Shown piece by piece: positions 41,529 to 49,045 of a DNA stretch of 64,000 bases. Below the pieces are notes generated by a model. The model saw nothing but the letters and a program-made list of their open reading frames with translations. It ran no database searches and had not been told where the DNA came from. Position 1 is the stretch's first letter; every line of letters starts with the position of its first letter. A program made the position numbers and the translations under genes. Origin of the DNA: MGBC163016 sp964462135 (GTDB lineage Bacteria; Actinomycetota; Coriobacteriia; Coriobacteriales; Eggerthellaceae); assembly GCA_964462135.1 (NCBI GenBank), contig CAYWWK010000009.1, positions 1-64,000 of the forward strand. The letters run 5' to 3'.

Positions 41529-41597
41529 AGTTAACTTTGGATAACTAAAAGTATCCTATCACTAACTTTTACGAATTGGAAGACACAGTTAACTTTT
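41529..41597 (-). promoter_or_regulatory. Operator cluster upstream of the feoA genes
   Basis: AGTTA-N8-TAACT at 41529-41546 has the same arm length and spacing as the feoB site. A second, weaker one (AGTTA-N8-ATACT on the minus strand) spans about 41551-41568, and a third AGTTAACT palindrome lies at 41587-41594, near the start of the divergent P-type ATPase gene. The region is AT-rich and must contain the feo promoter. Confidence 0.5.
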
Positions 41598-41682
41598 TTC
41601 CCGATAGCTTCAAGTTGGTCATGTTCTATGGACGGTCATGTGCATGCCATCCAAGCCGAACCGATTATGCTAAGGTAGGCGA

Positions 41683-44082
41683 ATGTCTGAAACCATCTCA
41701 GAGACCCAAGCGAAGCTGCCGACAGGGTTATCCACTCAAGAGGCCCAGCGTCTTGCGCAGGAAGGCAAGGTGAACGTCGATGCCAGCGTGAAGACGCGCT
41801 CCCTGCGCGAGATAGCCCGTGACAACATCTGCACGCTCTTCAACTTCGTGAACCTCATTTTGGCTGTTCTCGTCTTCTTCACCGGCTCCTACAAGAACAT
41901 GCTCTTCATGGTCATCATCGTGGTGAACGTGGCTATAGGAATCGTGCAGGAGCTTCGGTCAAAGCAGCTCACCGACAAGCTTGCCATCGTGGTTGCTGCA
42001 CACGTGAAGACAGTCCGCGATGGCGTTCTCAGCGAGATACCCGTCGACCAGATAGTCTTGGGAGACGTCATCCGGCTTTCCCGGGGAGACCAGATTCCCG
42101 CTGACGCCCAAGTGATCGAAGGGTCATGCCGAGTGAACGAAAGCCTCCTCACGGGAGAAAGCCGCCTGATTCTCAAAGAACCGGGAGATACGCTGATGAG
42201 CGGATCCTTTGTGAACTCAGGGGTGGTATTCGCCCGCGTTCAGCATGTGGGCGCCGACAACTACGCGGCAAAGATTTCCGCTGAGGCTAAGGGGCACAAA
42301 GCGATCAATTCGGAGATCATGCGCTCCGTGAATGGCATCGTGAAGTATGTGAGCATCGCGCTGTTCCCCGTTGGCGCACTCCTGTTCTCAAGCCAGTTCT
42401 TCCTGCAGCACATCGATTGGCAAAGCGCCATCCTCTCCACCACGTCTGCGTTGGTGGGCATGATCCCCGAAGGGCTCATCCTTCTGACATCCACAGTGCT
42501 TGCCGTGGCAGTCATTCGTCTGTCGCGATACAAGGTACTCGTCCAGCAACTCTATTGCATAGAAACGCTTGCCCGTGTTGACGTCCTCTGTCTCGACAAG
42601 ACAGGCACCATCACCACCGGGGCGATGAGGGTTGCCAGCATCCAGGGCATTGACGGAGGTTCGTCCCAGACGGCAGGTGAGGCAGCTGCAGCCATCGCTT
42701 TCGCAGATGCCGATCCCAACGATACCGCTTCTGCCATTCGCGCCTATTTCGCGAAAGAGACGTCCGGAAGCACTTCCCGCTCCGCTCGGGTTCACGCAGA
42801 CGATGTGCGCTCCATCCCCTTCTCCTCTGACACCAAGCTCTCCGGAGCGGTTCTTCCCGATGGCACCTCCTTCGCCATGGGGGCAGCACAATATGTGCTT
42901 GCCCACAACCCCCAAGAGCTTGCACGCCTTCAAGGCCAGCTTGATGAGCTCACGGAAAACGCACGTGTCCTACTTGTTGCTAAGGTTGCATCCTTCGACG
43001 GCGATGGGCGCATCCAAGGATCGGTCACACCTCTTGGATTCGTTCTCCTCGAAGACGAGATCCGCGATACCGCCACCCAGACCATTCAGTATTTCAAGGA
43101 GCAGGGTGTCGCACTCAAGGTGATATCAGGTGATGACCCCCATACCGTTTCCGGCATCGCACAGAAGGTGGGCATCCCCCACGCTGACCAGTTCATCGAC
43201 TGCTCAACACTCAATACGCAAGAGGACATCGAGAAGGCCGTTGCTCACTACAGCGTCTTCGGGCGTGTACGCCCCGAACAGAAGAAGGCCTTCGTGCTGG
43301 CGCTTCAAAAAGAGGGCCATACCGTTGCCATGACCGGGGATGGCGTCAACGACGTGCTGGCTCTCAAGGCAGCCGACTGCAGCGTCGCCATGGCGTCAGG
43401 CTCGGATGCCGCCCGCAATGTTGCCCAGTTGGTGCTGGTCAACAACGACTTCGCCTCCATGCCGAAGGTGGTCGCTGAGGGTCGGCGCTCCATCAACAAC
43501 CTACAGCGGTCAGCATCCCTGTTCTTGGTCAAGACCATCTTCTCCATCGTCATGGCCGTGTTGTTCATCTTCCTTCCCTGGCAGTATCCCTTCATGCCCA
43601 TCCAGATGACACTGGTAAGCGCCATGACCATCGGCCTGCCCTCCTTCGTGCTGGCATTGGAGCCAAATCATGATCTCGTGCGAGGCCATTTCCTGAAGAA
43701 TTGCGTCATGCGATCCATACCAGGGGCCATCTGCGTGATTGCCTGCATCTTGAGTGCAAGCATCGTCGGCTACGCCTGGTTAGACCTCTCGTATGCACAG
43801 ATTTCCACACTCTGCGTCCTGCTCACGGCTCTCACAGGCGTCATGCTGGTCATCCGCCTCTCCATCCCCTACACTCCCATTCGTGCCGCGTTGCTGGTCG
43901 TGGTGATTGGCGGCCTTGTCCTTGGATGCACGTGGTTGGCACCGCTGTTCAACATCGCCCCGCTCACGCCTTCCATGGCTGCCATTCTCGCCATCATCGG
44001 CATCGTGGACATCATCGTCTTCCAGTTCCTGTTCAATGCCTTTGACAGGCTGCATCGAACGCGGCAAAACGCACAAGCCTGA
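41683..44082 (+). CDS. Cation-translocating P-type ATPase, CtpE-like
   Basis: 799-residue P-type ATPase. Phosphorylation motif CLDKTGTIT with Asp, actuator motif LLTGES, ATP-binding domain and hinge MTGDGVNDVLALKAADCSVAM are complete. The membrane part has MIPEGLILLTS in M4 (PEGL) and six further C-terminal helices. No N-terminal heavy-metal domain, so it is not a copper/zinc exporter. Length and the MIPEGL/LTS pattern fit the mycobacterial CtpE group, implicated in Ca2+ transport. Its start is close to the divergent feo operators, so a role in Mn/Ca/Fe balance is possible. Substrate is an inference. Confidence 0.88.
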   Translation: MSETISETQAKLPTGLSTQEAQRLAQEGKVNVDASVKTRSLREIARDNICTLFNFVNLILAVLVFFTGSYKNMLFMVIIVVNVAIGIVQELRSKQLTDKLAIVVAAHVKTVRDGVLSEIPVDQIVLGDVIRLSRGDQIPADAQVIEGSCRVNESLLTGESRLILKEPGDTLMSGSFVNSGVVFARVQHVGADNYAAKISAEAKGHKAINSEIMRSVNGIVKYVSIALFPVGALLFSSQFFLQHIDWQSAILSTTSALVGMIPEGLILLTSTVLAVAVIRLSRYKVLVQQLYCIETLARVDVLCLDKTGTITTGAMRVASIQGIDGGSSQTAGEAAAAIAFADADPNDTASAIRAYFAKETSGSTSRSARVHADDVRSIPFSSDTKLSGAVLPDGTSFAMGAAQYVLAHNPQELARLQGQLDELTENARVLLVAKVASFDGDGRIQGSVTPLGFVLLEDEIRDTATQTIQYFKEQGVALKVISGDDPHTVSGIAQKVGIPHADQFIDCSTLNTQEDIEKAVAHYSVFGRVRPEQKKAFVLALQKEGHTVAMTGDGVNDVLALKAADCSVAMASGSDAARNVAQLVLVNNDFASMPKVVAEGRRSINNLQRSASLFLVKTIFSIVMAVLFIFLPWQYPFMPIQMTLVSAMTIGLPSFVLALEPNHDLVRGHFLKNCVMRSIPGAICVIACILSASIVGYAWLDLSYAQISTLCVLLTALTGVMLVIRLSIPYTPIRAALLVVVIGGLVLGCTWLAPLFNIAPLTPSMAAILAIIGIVDIIVFQFLFNAFDRLHRTRQNAQA

Positions 44083-44109
44083 CGCCTCGGCCCTTCTTCG
44101 TCGTATAAT
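44079..44109 (+). promoter_or_regulatory. Promoter before the flippase-like gene
   Basis: A perfect -10 TATAAT (44104-44109) lies 43 bases before the TTG start of the next gene, with a -35-like CTGACG (44079-44084) 19 bases upstream. It overlaps the end of the P-type ATPase gene region. Confidence 0.5.
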
Positions 44110-44151
44110 AGGCGCATTCGGCGTGTGTAACCGCGAAGCAAGGGGTCTCTT

Positions 44152-45735
44152 TTGAAGAAAGCGCTATTGCTCCTTCTGGGCATAGTCGCCGTGTGCTTCA
44201 TCATCGCCAACGTTGATTATCTGGCTGATTTCTTCAACACCATGATGACCGGTGCGCTCGTCCCCATGGTGATCGCCATTCTTCTCATGCTGGGACGCCA
44301 CTTCGTCCAAGCCGCTTCCTATGATGCCGCTTTCGATGCCGTGGGTCATGCCACTGGTTTTTGGCACAATGTCGTGCTCATCTTCTCGCTCGTGTTCATC
44401 AACACGTTCTGCCTCTTCAGCGGTGCCACAGGGGTTGCCTTCATCATCGATGATGCCCATCGGGAGGGTTGCGATGCCGGACAGTCCACAGGAGGTGCCA
44501 TCCTCTCCCAGATCGGCTATTTCGCCGCGGTGTTCGTCATTTCCGTGATCGGTTTCATCACCATGTGGATTTCCGGCCATATGAACACGGTATTCCTGGT
44601 CGGCGGCTTGGCGCTTGCAGGGGTGCTCGTCATCCTCTCGAGCCTCTTCTTCGTGGGACACCTTAGGCCGCGCGCGCTCTATCGCGTGTTTCTCGTACTG
44701 GAGAAGATCATCAACAAAGTGCTGGGCATCTTCAGGAAATCGCTCAAACCCGGATGGGGTCGCTCTATGGCCCACTCATTCGTGAGCACATCGGATCTTT
44801 TGGCGAAGAACCCGAAGGGGTCGGTCATCACAGTGGCCTACGCCTCGTTTTCAGCCATTCTGAACATGGCATGCCTGGTGGCCATCGGCTACGCATTCGG
44901 CTTCGAGAACGTCGAAGCACTGGTGGCGGCCTTCGCCGTGGGCGCCATATCCGTCATCTTGAGTCCCACGCCCCAAGGGGTGGGTGTCGTGGAGGCCATG
45001 ATCACCGCCATTCTCACCGCCTATGGATGCAGCGTGGCCACAGCGGCCGCCATTGCGCTTGTCTACCGCGGCGTGATGTTCTGGATTCCCTTCTGCATCG
45101 GCGCCGTCATGCTTTCCCAGGCAGGATTCTTCAAGTCGAAAAAATCGGCCACCGAGATGCAGAAGCACAAGGATATCGCCTGGATATCGGGAACGTGTGT
45201 GTTCCTTGTCGGCATCGTGAACATCGGCGCGGTGTTCTTTCCTGAAGCCTTCACCCCCTACACGATGCTCACCTCATGGATTGACATGAGTTCGCTTTTC
45301 GTGGGCATTCCGCTCATCGTAAGTTCCCTTTTTCTCATGATATGCGCGGTGGGACTCATCTTCAGATTCCGCACGGCTTGGGCGCTCACGGTCGGCGCAC
45401 TCGTGCTCATCGGCGGTTGCGAATTCTTGTTCCAGGGAACGTGGCAGGTGGGAGTAGCCTGCCTTGTGCTGTTCGTGTGGCTCTTCTGGAAACGCGCAGC
45501 CTTCGATCGTCCATTCTCCCAAGAAGCGCTCAAAGCCGATCTTGAAGCCTGGAGGCGCAAACGTGCGCGAAAGCGCACTCAGGCGCTGAAGGAATCCGAA
45601 GCCAGTGCCACTCCGCATACTGACGCCATCCCCGCACAGAATGCTTGGGAAGAGCAGGCGAATCGCGGCAAGATGATCGGCCAGAAGGTGATCGATCATC
45701 AATTGAAGGAAACGGCCACGACCGAGCAACGCTGA
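44152..45735 (+). CDS. Flippase-like / lysylphosphatidylglycerol synthetase TM-domain protein (UPF0104)
   Basis: 527-residue integral membrane protein with about ten helices in two blocks (4-300 and 330-450), then a hydrophilic, charged C-terminal tail from about 455. The first block has the LPG_synthase_TM/YbhN pattern (FSLVFINTFCLFSGATGVAFI, SPTPQGVGVVEAMITAI, ALVYRGVMFWIP). It lacks the catalytic MprF domain. Such proteins are implicated in lipid or envelope transport, function here unknown. TTG start at 44152 with AAGGGG 6-7 bases upstream; no ATG alternative. Confidence 0.82.
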   Translation: MKKALLLLLGIVAVCFIIANVDYLADFFNTMMTGALVPMVIAILLMLGRHFVQAASYDAAFDAVGHATGFWHNVVLIFSLVFINTFCLFSGATGVAFIIDDAHREGCDAGQSTGGAILSQIGYFAAVFVISVIGFITMWISGHMNTVFLVGGLALAGVLVILSSLFFVGHLRPRALYRVFLVLEKIINKVLGIFRKSLKPGWGRSMAHSFVSTSDLLAKNPKGSVITVAYASFSAILNMACLVAIGYAFGFENVEALVAAFAVGAISVILSPTPQGVGVVEAMITAILTAYGCSVATAAAIALVYRGVMFWIPFCIGAVMLSQAGFFKSKKSATEMQKHKDIAWISGTCVFLVGIVNIGAVFFPEAFTPYTMLTSWIDMSSLFVGIPLIVSSLFLMICAVGLIFRFRTAWALTVGALVLIGGCEFLFQGTWQVGVACLVLFVWLFWKRAAFDRPFSQEALKADLEAWRRKRARKRTQALKESEASATPHTDAIPAQNAWEEQANRGKMIGQKVIDHQLKETATTEQR

Positions 45736-45776
45736 CGCACAGAAGTGCTAGCGTGTCAGGAGACGTTCACTTTTGA

Positions 45777-45974
45777 CACGTTCTTCCTTCGCCTTACCCT
45801 TATGGAAATCTCCACGATTGGCTAAAATACGTACGTAAAATAACCAAGTATGGCGAAATTGCCATAGGTAATGCATCTTTTGAATATGATGAGAAGGACG
45901 AACGTCGGGAACGACATGAAACGGATGCAGCCCTCACGGAAATAGCGAACACGATCTTAGGAAACGAACAGTAA
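45777..45974 (+). pseudogene. Open frame without a start codon, ending 1 base before upp
   Basis: A 65-codon open frame reading ...KYVRKITKYGEIAIGNASF then EYDEKDERRERHETD and ending ANTILGNEQ. The composition is strongly protein-like (charged helix, few rare codons), but no ATG, GTG or TTG is available in frame; the nearest ATGs (45802, 45851) are in other frames and hit early stops. It may be the 3' remnant of a truncated gene, a frameshifted gene, or use a rare start. The upp ATG follows its TAA by one base. Confidence 0.3.
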
Positions 45975-45975
45975 C

Positions 45976-46605
45976 ATGGCAAGTGTGCATCTCATAGACC
46001 ACCCACTCATCGAAGCGAAGCTGACGCGCATGAGAAATGCGAGTACCTCGTCTCAGGATTTTCGCACGCTTCTCAAAGAGATATCACTGCTGATGGGATA
46101 CGAGATCACACGGGATTTCCCCACCAAATCCGTCGAAGTGGAAACGCCGCTTCGCCGCGGATCATTCCCCACGCTGCGTGATGATTTCTTCACCATCGTG
46201 CCCATCCTGCGAGCAGGGCTTGGCATGGTTGATGGACTGCTTGAGCTGATGCCCTTTGCACACGTGGGACATATCGGCCTCGTTCGCGACGAGCAGACGC
46301 ACACACCCCATGAATACTATTGCAAGATGCCCGAAGGCTTCGAACGCTCCACGGTCATGGTAGTCGATCCCATGCTGGCAACCGGTGGCAGCGCAGTGGA
46401 TGCTCTCAGCAGCCTGAAAGCACGAGGCTGCACGGATATTCGCCTTGTGAACCTGATTGCGGTACCTGAAGGCATCGAAGCGGTGCGATCAGCGCACCCC
46501 GATGTGGATATCTATGTTGCCGCCATCGATGAATGCCTGGATGAGAACGCCTATATCATCCCCGGCCTGGGAGACGCCGGCGACCGCATCTTCGGCACGA
46601 AATAG
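45976..46605 (+). CDS. upp: Uracil phosphoribosyltransferase
   Basis: Salvages uracil to UMP with PRPP. 209 residues with the PRPP motif VVDPMLATGGSAVDAL (about 132-147), the flexible loop and the C-terminal uracil-binding IIPGLGDAGDRIFGT. N-terminus VHLIDHPLIEAKLTRMRN is typical. There is no clear Shine-Dalgarno (AGGAAACGAACAGTAAC), so it may depend on translation of the upstream frame. Followed by a terminator at 46711-46754. Confidence 0.96.
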   Translation: MASVHLIDHPLIEAKLTRMRNASTSSQDFRTLLKEISLLMGYEITRDFPTKSVEVETPLRRGSFPTLRDDFFTIVPILRAGLGMVDGLLELMPFAHVGHIGLVRDEQTHTPHEYYCKMPEGFERSTVMVVDPMLATGGSAVDALSSLKARGCTDIRLVNLIAVPEGIEAVRSAHPDVDIYVAAIDECLDENAYIIPGLGDAGDRIFGTK

Positions 46606-46710
46606 CTGCGCTTTATCGCTCACCCTGCAAAACGAAGGATACCGGTTATGCAGACGGAAAGCGACGGAGGCCGTTCAAGTTCGATCAATACCCGCGCATA
46701 AGCGCCAATC

Positions 46711-46754
46711 AAAAAGGACCCCACCTGCACGATCGGGTAGGGCCCTTCTCCTTT
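46711..46754. terminator. Bidirectional terminator after upp
   Basis: AAGGACCCCACC (46714-46725) pairs imperfectly with GGGTAGGGCCCTT (46735-46747), flanked by A-run on the left and CTCCTTT on the right. It separates upp from the convergent small gene at 46783. Nothing else was recognised in 46606-46782. Confidence 0.6.
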
Positions 46755-46782
46755 CTGTCTGTTCGTCTATAACTGAAGGCTC

Positions 46783-47034
46783 TTATGCCTTGTCGGCAGC
46801 ATTGCCAATGCGAACAGCGTCCTCAGCCGCTACCTTGGCAACCTCCTCGCCTTTCTTGAGAGCCTCCTCGGCTTGCTCGGCACGCCCGTAGGCTTCGGCC
46901 GCAGCGGCAGCCTCGCCAGCACTGCCCAACACGCCCATGTTATCGTGCTCGCGAGCGTTGTACTCGCGCTCCATAGCCTCTGCCTTCACGGATTCATCCT
47001 CTTTGATGGCTACCTCTTTGTCCAGTTCGCTCAT
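46783..47034 (-). CDS. Small acidic alanine/glutamate-rich hypothetical protein
   Basis: 83-residue hydrophilic helical protein: MSELDKEVAIKEDESVKAEAMEREYNAREHDNMGVLGSAG... then an Ala/Glu-rich helix (AAAAAEAYGRAEQAEEALKKGEE). No membrane segment. ATG 47034 has AAAGGA 7 bases upstream; the longer in-frame extension overlaps nothing useful. I recognise no domain. It may follow the DnaA-like gene in the same transcript, 81 bases downstream. Confidence 0.7.
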   Translation of the reverse strand: MSELDKEVAIKEDESVKAEAMEREYNAREHDNMGVLGSAGEAAAAAEAYGRAEQAEEALKKGEEVAKVAAEDAVRIGNAADKA

Positions 47035-47115
47035 TGTGTGTTCCTTTCTCTTCCATTGTCTATACCTATCGGTGCTTAAGACACCGAAAAGCAGCTGCAC
47101 CCACCGTGCAATCCA

Positions 47116-47811
47116 TCATTGTGAAAGCAGCTTCACTGCCTCCTCGAGACCGATCACAGCGCCATCCGACTGCTCCGTTTCCCTCAGCAGGAACGTGATG
47201 GCGTTTCTGATATCTCCAGGACTCTGGGAGAAATCGATCGCAATGTATCTCAAGGCATCTTCATCAAGCGAGGGAGCCTTGTCATTGCCCCTGCGCATCG
47301 AAGCCTGGATCTTCCGGGCAAAATCCACACGCCCGTCATTGTCGAGCGGCTTCACCTCAATCTCAGTGAAACCATCAAGGGCACCCTTCAGGCTTTCAAC
47401 ATCCAAATCCGTTGAGGGAACATCGGATACGACGACGGTTTCGAGACCCTTTTGGTTCCTGGCCGCCAGAAGAAGACGCGCCACTTCAACGCCCACCTCG
47501 TCATCGAAGAGGCTTTCGAATCCGTCGAGGAGCAGGATATCAACCTCCCCGATCTTGTTCAGGAATTCATCATTGACACCACTCTTGAGTATGGCGATGA
47601 TCTCTTGACCATGACAGGATATGATCTGGCGCGTCGAGAGCAGATCCCGTTCTCTGCCACGGGCCTGCACGACTGAGGACTTCCCGGATCCGACTGGACC
47701 CCAAACGAACAGCCGTCGAGGCGCATCCTCATTCCTCCCAATGGTCAGGATGGATTCGAATGCCTCTCGGTTTCCTTCAGTGATGACTATCTCGTCCAGC
47801 AAGGTTGCCAC
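47116..47811 (-). CDS. Degenerate DnaA/Hda-like AAA+ ATPase
   Basis: 231 residues from a GTG at 47811. The DnaA-type N-terminus TEGNREAFESIL is followed by Walker A GPVGSGKS (about 38-45), a Walker B-like DILLLDGFES (about 91-100) in which the usual acidic pair is Asp-Gly, and a sensor I TVVVSDVPSTDL (about 125-136). The arginine-finger box is lost (SLKGALDGFTEIEV) while sensor II keeps SPGDIRNAI. The DNA-binding domain IV of DnaA is missing, as in Hda. Encoded 16 bases after the zinc-ribbon gene. A replication or stress role is inferred only. Confidence 0.7.
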   Translation of the reverse strand: MATLLDEIVITEGNREAFESILTIGRNEDAPRRLFVWGPVGSGKSSVVQARGRERDLLSTRQIISCHGQEIIAILKSGVNDEFLNKIGEVDILLLDGFESLFDDEVGVEVARLLLAARNQKGLETVVVSDVPSTDLDVESLKGALDGFTEIEVKPLDNDGRVDFARKIQASMRRGNDKAPSLDEDALRYIAIDFSQSPGDIRNAITFLLRETEQSDGAVIGLEEAVKLLSQ

Positions 47812-47827
47812 TTCACTCGCCTGTCTT

Positions 47828-48025
47828 TCAATGCTTCTCGTGAATGCTTCCCAGAGCTTCCTGCACGGGAACGAATGCCACAGCCCCGCAGCCGCTGCAG
47901 ATGCCTGTGGCGGAATCGACCATGCCACCACACTTCAGACAGGGTATGTCTGCTGGCGGCACGTAGAAGACACTGTCTTCTTTGTACTTGCCGCATCGAC
48001 CACACTGCGTGCAGGGATAGCACAT
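47828..48025 (-). CDS. Small zinc-ribbon protein
   Basis: 65-residue protein with two Cys clusters: CYPCTQCGRC near the N-terminus, then CLKCGG and CSGCGAV (about 31-50), giving at least two CxxC zinc knuckles. A GAGGGG Shine-Dalgarno precedes the ATG. Located between FKBP and the DnaA-like ATPase gene, all on one strand, with 12 bases on the FKBP side. Small rubredoxin/zinc-ribbon proteins like this often act as adaptors; no specific function can be assigned. Confidence 0.75.
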   Translation of the reverse strand: MCYPCTQCGRCGKYKEDSVFYVPPADIPCLKCGGMVDSATGICSGCGAVAFVPVQEALGSIHEKH

Positions 48026-48037
48026 GCCCCTCAGCCC

Positions 48038-48469
48038 CTAATCCAAGCCGACGAGCTTGATCCAGTAGTCCAGGGTCTTGCCAGCAAAGGGATGATTGAA
48101 ATCCAGCCGCACCGTATCTTCGGTGAGATCAGTGACGAAAGCAGGCTGGCGCGTTCCGTCCTCGTTGGCACGGAACATCACATCTCCCAGCTTGAGCGTA
48201 TAGCCCTGATCAAGCATCTGCTTCGGATACCATTGGGCAAGAGCTTCCTGGTAGTCGCCATAGCCAAGCTCCGGCGGGATGCGCACCTGCTTCTCCTCGC
48301 CGACCTCCATACCCAAGAGAGCCTCTTCGATGCCGCGGGGAAGCTTCATGTCCCCTAGCATGACCACAAGCGGCTCACCCGTCGAGCGATCGTCAAGCAG
48401 TTCACCTCCTGCTTCGCCGCCCTTGTACAGGATATGGACGACACTGCCCGTGTGCGCTTTCTCACCCAT
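48038..48469 (-). CDS. FKBP-type peptidyl-prolyl isomerase (SlyD-like)
   Basis: 143-residue FKBP with a SlyD architecture: FKBP core (VVHILYKGGEAGGELLDD, MLGDMKLPRGIEEALLGMEVGEEKQV) and an inserted flap ending in DFNHPFAGKTLDYWIKLVGL, the SlyD signature. The metal-binding His/Cys tail of enterobacterial SlyD is absent. ATG 48469 has AAGGAG 6-7 bases upstream. Cytoplasmic folding helper or chaperone; adjacent to molybdopterin enzyme genes, but not obviously in their operon (92-base gap). Confidence 0.92.
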   Translation of the reverse strand: MGEKAHTGSVVHILYKGGEAGGELLDDRSTGEPLVVMLGDMKLPRGIEEALLGMEVGEEKQVRIPPELGYGDYQEALAQWYPKQMLDQGYTLKLGDVMFRANEDGTRQPAFVTDLTEDTVRLDFNHPFAGKTLDYWIKLVGLD

Positions 48470-48560
48470 GCGTTGCTCCTTGTTTCCTGAACGTCTCATG
48501 GGCCGCACACCATGCACGGCCCATGAGATCGATTCCTACTTGGCAGAAGGGTCAATCCTT

Positions 48561-49043
48561 CTATTCTGTCTCGTCAATCTCCCCGACTTTGGTGTCATGA
48601 CGATGCACCGCATATGATGCCTTGCCAGTTCCCTGAACCTCGATGTGCGCCGCCTTATGAGTATCCTTCTTCGTTGAAACGAACTCACCCTTGGCGGAGA
48701 TAGGATCATATTCGGGCACGACCAGGAATTGCTTGGGCTTCTCGGCCAGTTTCTTCGCCAATTCCTCCACGGTCCCATAGGTGATGATGTTCGCCAGGCA
48801 ATGATGCACGCACATGGGCTCACGGCCCTTTGCCGTGCGATCAGCGCACAGGTCACACAGATCCGTCACGATCGGCCAGTTGTTGAAGTTCCAATGCTCA
48901 TCATTGATCTTCCAAGGACCGTCGACCAAGACCTTGATTCCCGTCTTGCCTACCGGATAATCATGCTCTTCTTGGCAGGTCACCTGGCACGAACCGCAGT
49001 TCGTGCAGTACTCGTAATCGAACAAAAGTCCATAGGTTGCCAT
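48561..49043 (-). CDS. Ferredoxin-like [4Fe-4S] electron-transfer subunit of the molybdopterin enzyme (module 1)
   Basis: 160-residue Fe-S protein of the DmsB/HybA-type, reduced to two clusters. Cluster 1: CTNCGSCQVTC (about 11-21), cluster 2: CDLCADRTAKGREPMCVHHC (about 63-82). It starts three bases after the catalytic gene's stop (ATG 49043; an overlapping GTG at 49049 is the alternative), so it is clearly its partner. The 50-residue C-terminal tail is not seen in the second copy at 57641. Without a membrane anchor or Tat signal the pair should be cytoplasmic. Confidence 0.9.
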   Translation of the reverse strand: MATYGLLFDYEYCTNCGSCQVTCQEEHDYPVGKTGIKVLVDGPWKINDEHWNFNNWPIVTDLCDLCADRTAKGREPMCVHHCLANIITYGTVEELAKKLAEKPKQFLVVPEYDPISAKGEFVSTKKDTHKAAHIEVQGTGKASYAVHRHDTKVGEIDETE

Positions 49044-49045
49044 GT

